From positions 124,001 through 188,000 of the forward strand of contig JAUIHP010000010.1 in the NCBI GenBank assembly GCA_030431975.1: 64,000 bases of DNA, in the 5' to 3' direction. This document shows positions 63,879-64,000 of this stretch, piece by piece. A program made the translations under genes and the position numbers. Under the pieces are notes generated by a model, which saw only the letters and a program-made list of their open reading frames with translations, was not told the origin of the DNA and ran no database searches. Position 1 is the stretch's first letter; each line of letters starts with the position of its first letter. This DNA comes from a bacterium (GTDB taxonomy: Bacteria; Eisenbacteria; RBG-16-71-46; CAIMUX01).

Positions 63879-64000
63879 CTACCGGGAAGGCTCTTCCACT
63901 TCGGGAACGCTTAGACGCAGGTCCATCACCTCACGCCAGTTGGGTGGGCGGACCAGGCCCTTGCCCTCGAACTCGCCGCGGTCGATTTCGCTCGGTCCGA
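63879..64000 (-). CDS. C-terminal end of a gene entering from the right
   Basis: The minus strand is open from the window edge to a TAG at 63881-63879, giving 39 residues ending VMDLRLSVPEVEEPSR. It is too short to identify. The other two minus-strand frames close or have poorer composition. It lies about 166 nt upstream of etfB, so may belong to the same operon (for example an acyl-CoA-related enzyme), but this is a guess. Confidence 0.6.
   Translation of the reverse strand, partial: GPSEIDRGEFEGKGLVRPPNWREVMDLRLSVPEVEEPSR

Overview
The window is high-GC bacterial chromosome (roughly 60 percent GC by eye). It reads as a Gram-negative, FCB-superphylum-like organism, close in style to candidate phyla such as Eisenbacteria or Krumholzibacteria. 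The reasons are secreted proteins with FlgD-like/type-IX-style C-terminal domains, lamin-tail-domain proteins, a PEP-CTERM protein, split ADP-heptose genes (LPS) and several outer-membrane beta-barrel candidates. Phylum placement is an inference. No rRNA, tRNA, transposase, prophage or CRISPR array was seen. Almost all genes lie on the minus strand; the plus-strand exceptions are 1438-3445, 16349-17191 and 55182-57350.

Layout. 1-3445: an exported TPR protein (cut by the window edge) diverges from a small lipoprotein and a FadL/PorV-like barrel. 3433-13319: a housekeeping block read leftwards, sucC-sucD-ndk-yceD-rpmF-plsX-fabH-fabD-fabG-acpP-fabF-rnc (TCA step, nucleotide balance, ribosomal L32, type II fatty-acid synthesis). 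13516-15077: separate HldE kinase and nucleotidyltransferase halves for LPS heptose. 15237-28558: accessory envelope region (lamin-tail proteins, PEP-CTERM protein, SGNH hydrolase, aminotransferase, HTH plus GIY-YIG protein, barrel-like protein with 12-bp repeats, VWA protein). 28696-33877: ppdK with its own promoter, and a membrane glycosyltransferase fused to TPRs. 33914-43007: large secreted proteins and lipoproteins. 43490-48022: larC, larB, tmk, a phosphatidyltransferase, a triple hairpin repeat, rsmI and an HU/IHF protein. 48204-55031: sensor kinase, sigma-54 activator, two exported proteins, YbbR protein and a small Cys-rich protein. 55182-59559: a membrane phosphodiesterase, a candidate selenoprotein and a beta-helix secreted protein. 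59739-64000: sugar-isomerase-like protein, enoyl-CoA hydratase, acyl-CoA thioesterase, etfA, etfB and the tail of one more gene.

Main discovery. On the minus strand at 57444-58160 two reading frames are joined in the same frame across a single TGA (57878-57876). Read through, they make one 238-residue lipoprotein with YHS-like domains, in which the TGA falls exactly where the family has the second Cys of its Phe-Cys-Cys-x-x-Cys metal site (Cys94-Sec95-Ser-Pro-Cys98). A 6-bp hairpin with a 5-nt loop carrying G at loop position 2 starts 15 nt after the TGA, which is the geometry of a bacterial SECIS element. TGA is an ordinary stop elsewhere in the window. I propose a selenocysteine-containing YHS lipoprotein.

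Other points of interest are three tandem 83-84 bp double-hairpin repeats (46802-47052), a 12-bp palindrome overlapping the -35 of the PEP-CTERM gene, in-frame 12- or 15-bp expansions in several unrelated genes, and an uncommon HTH plus GIY-YIG architecture.
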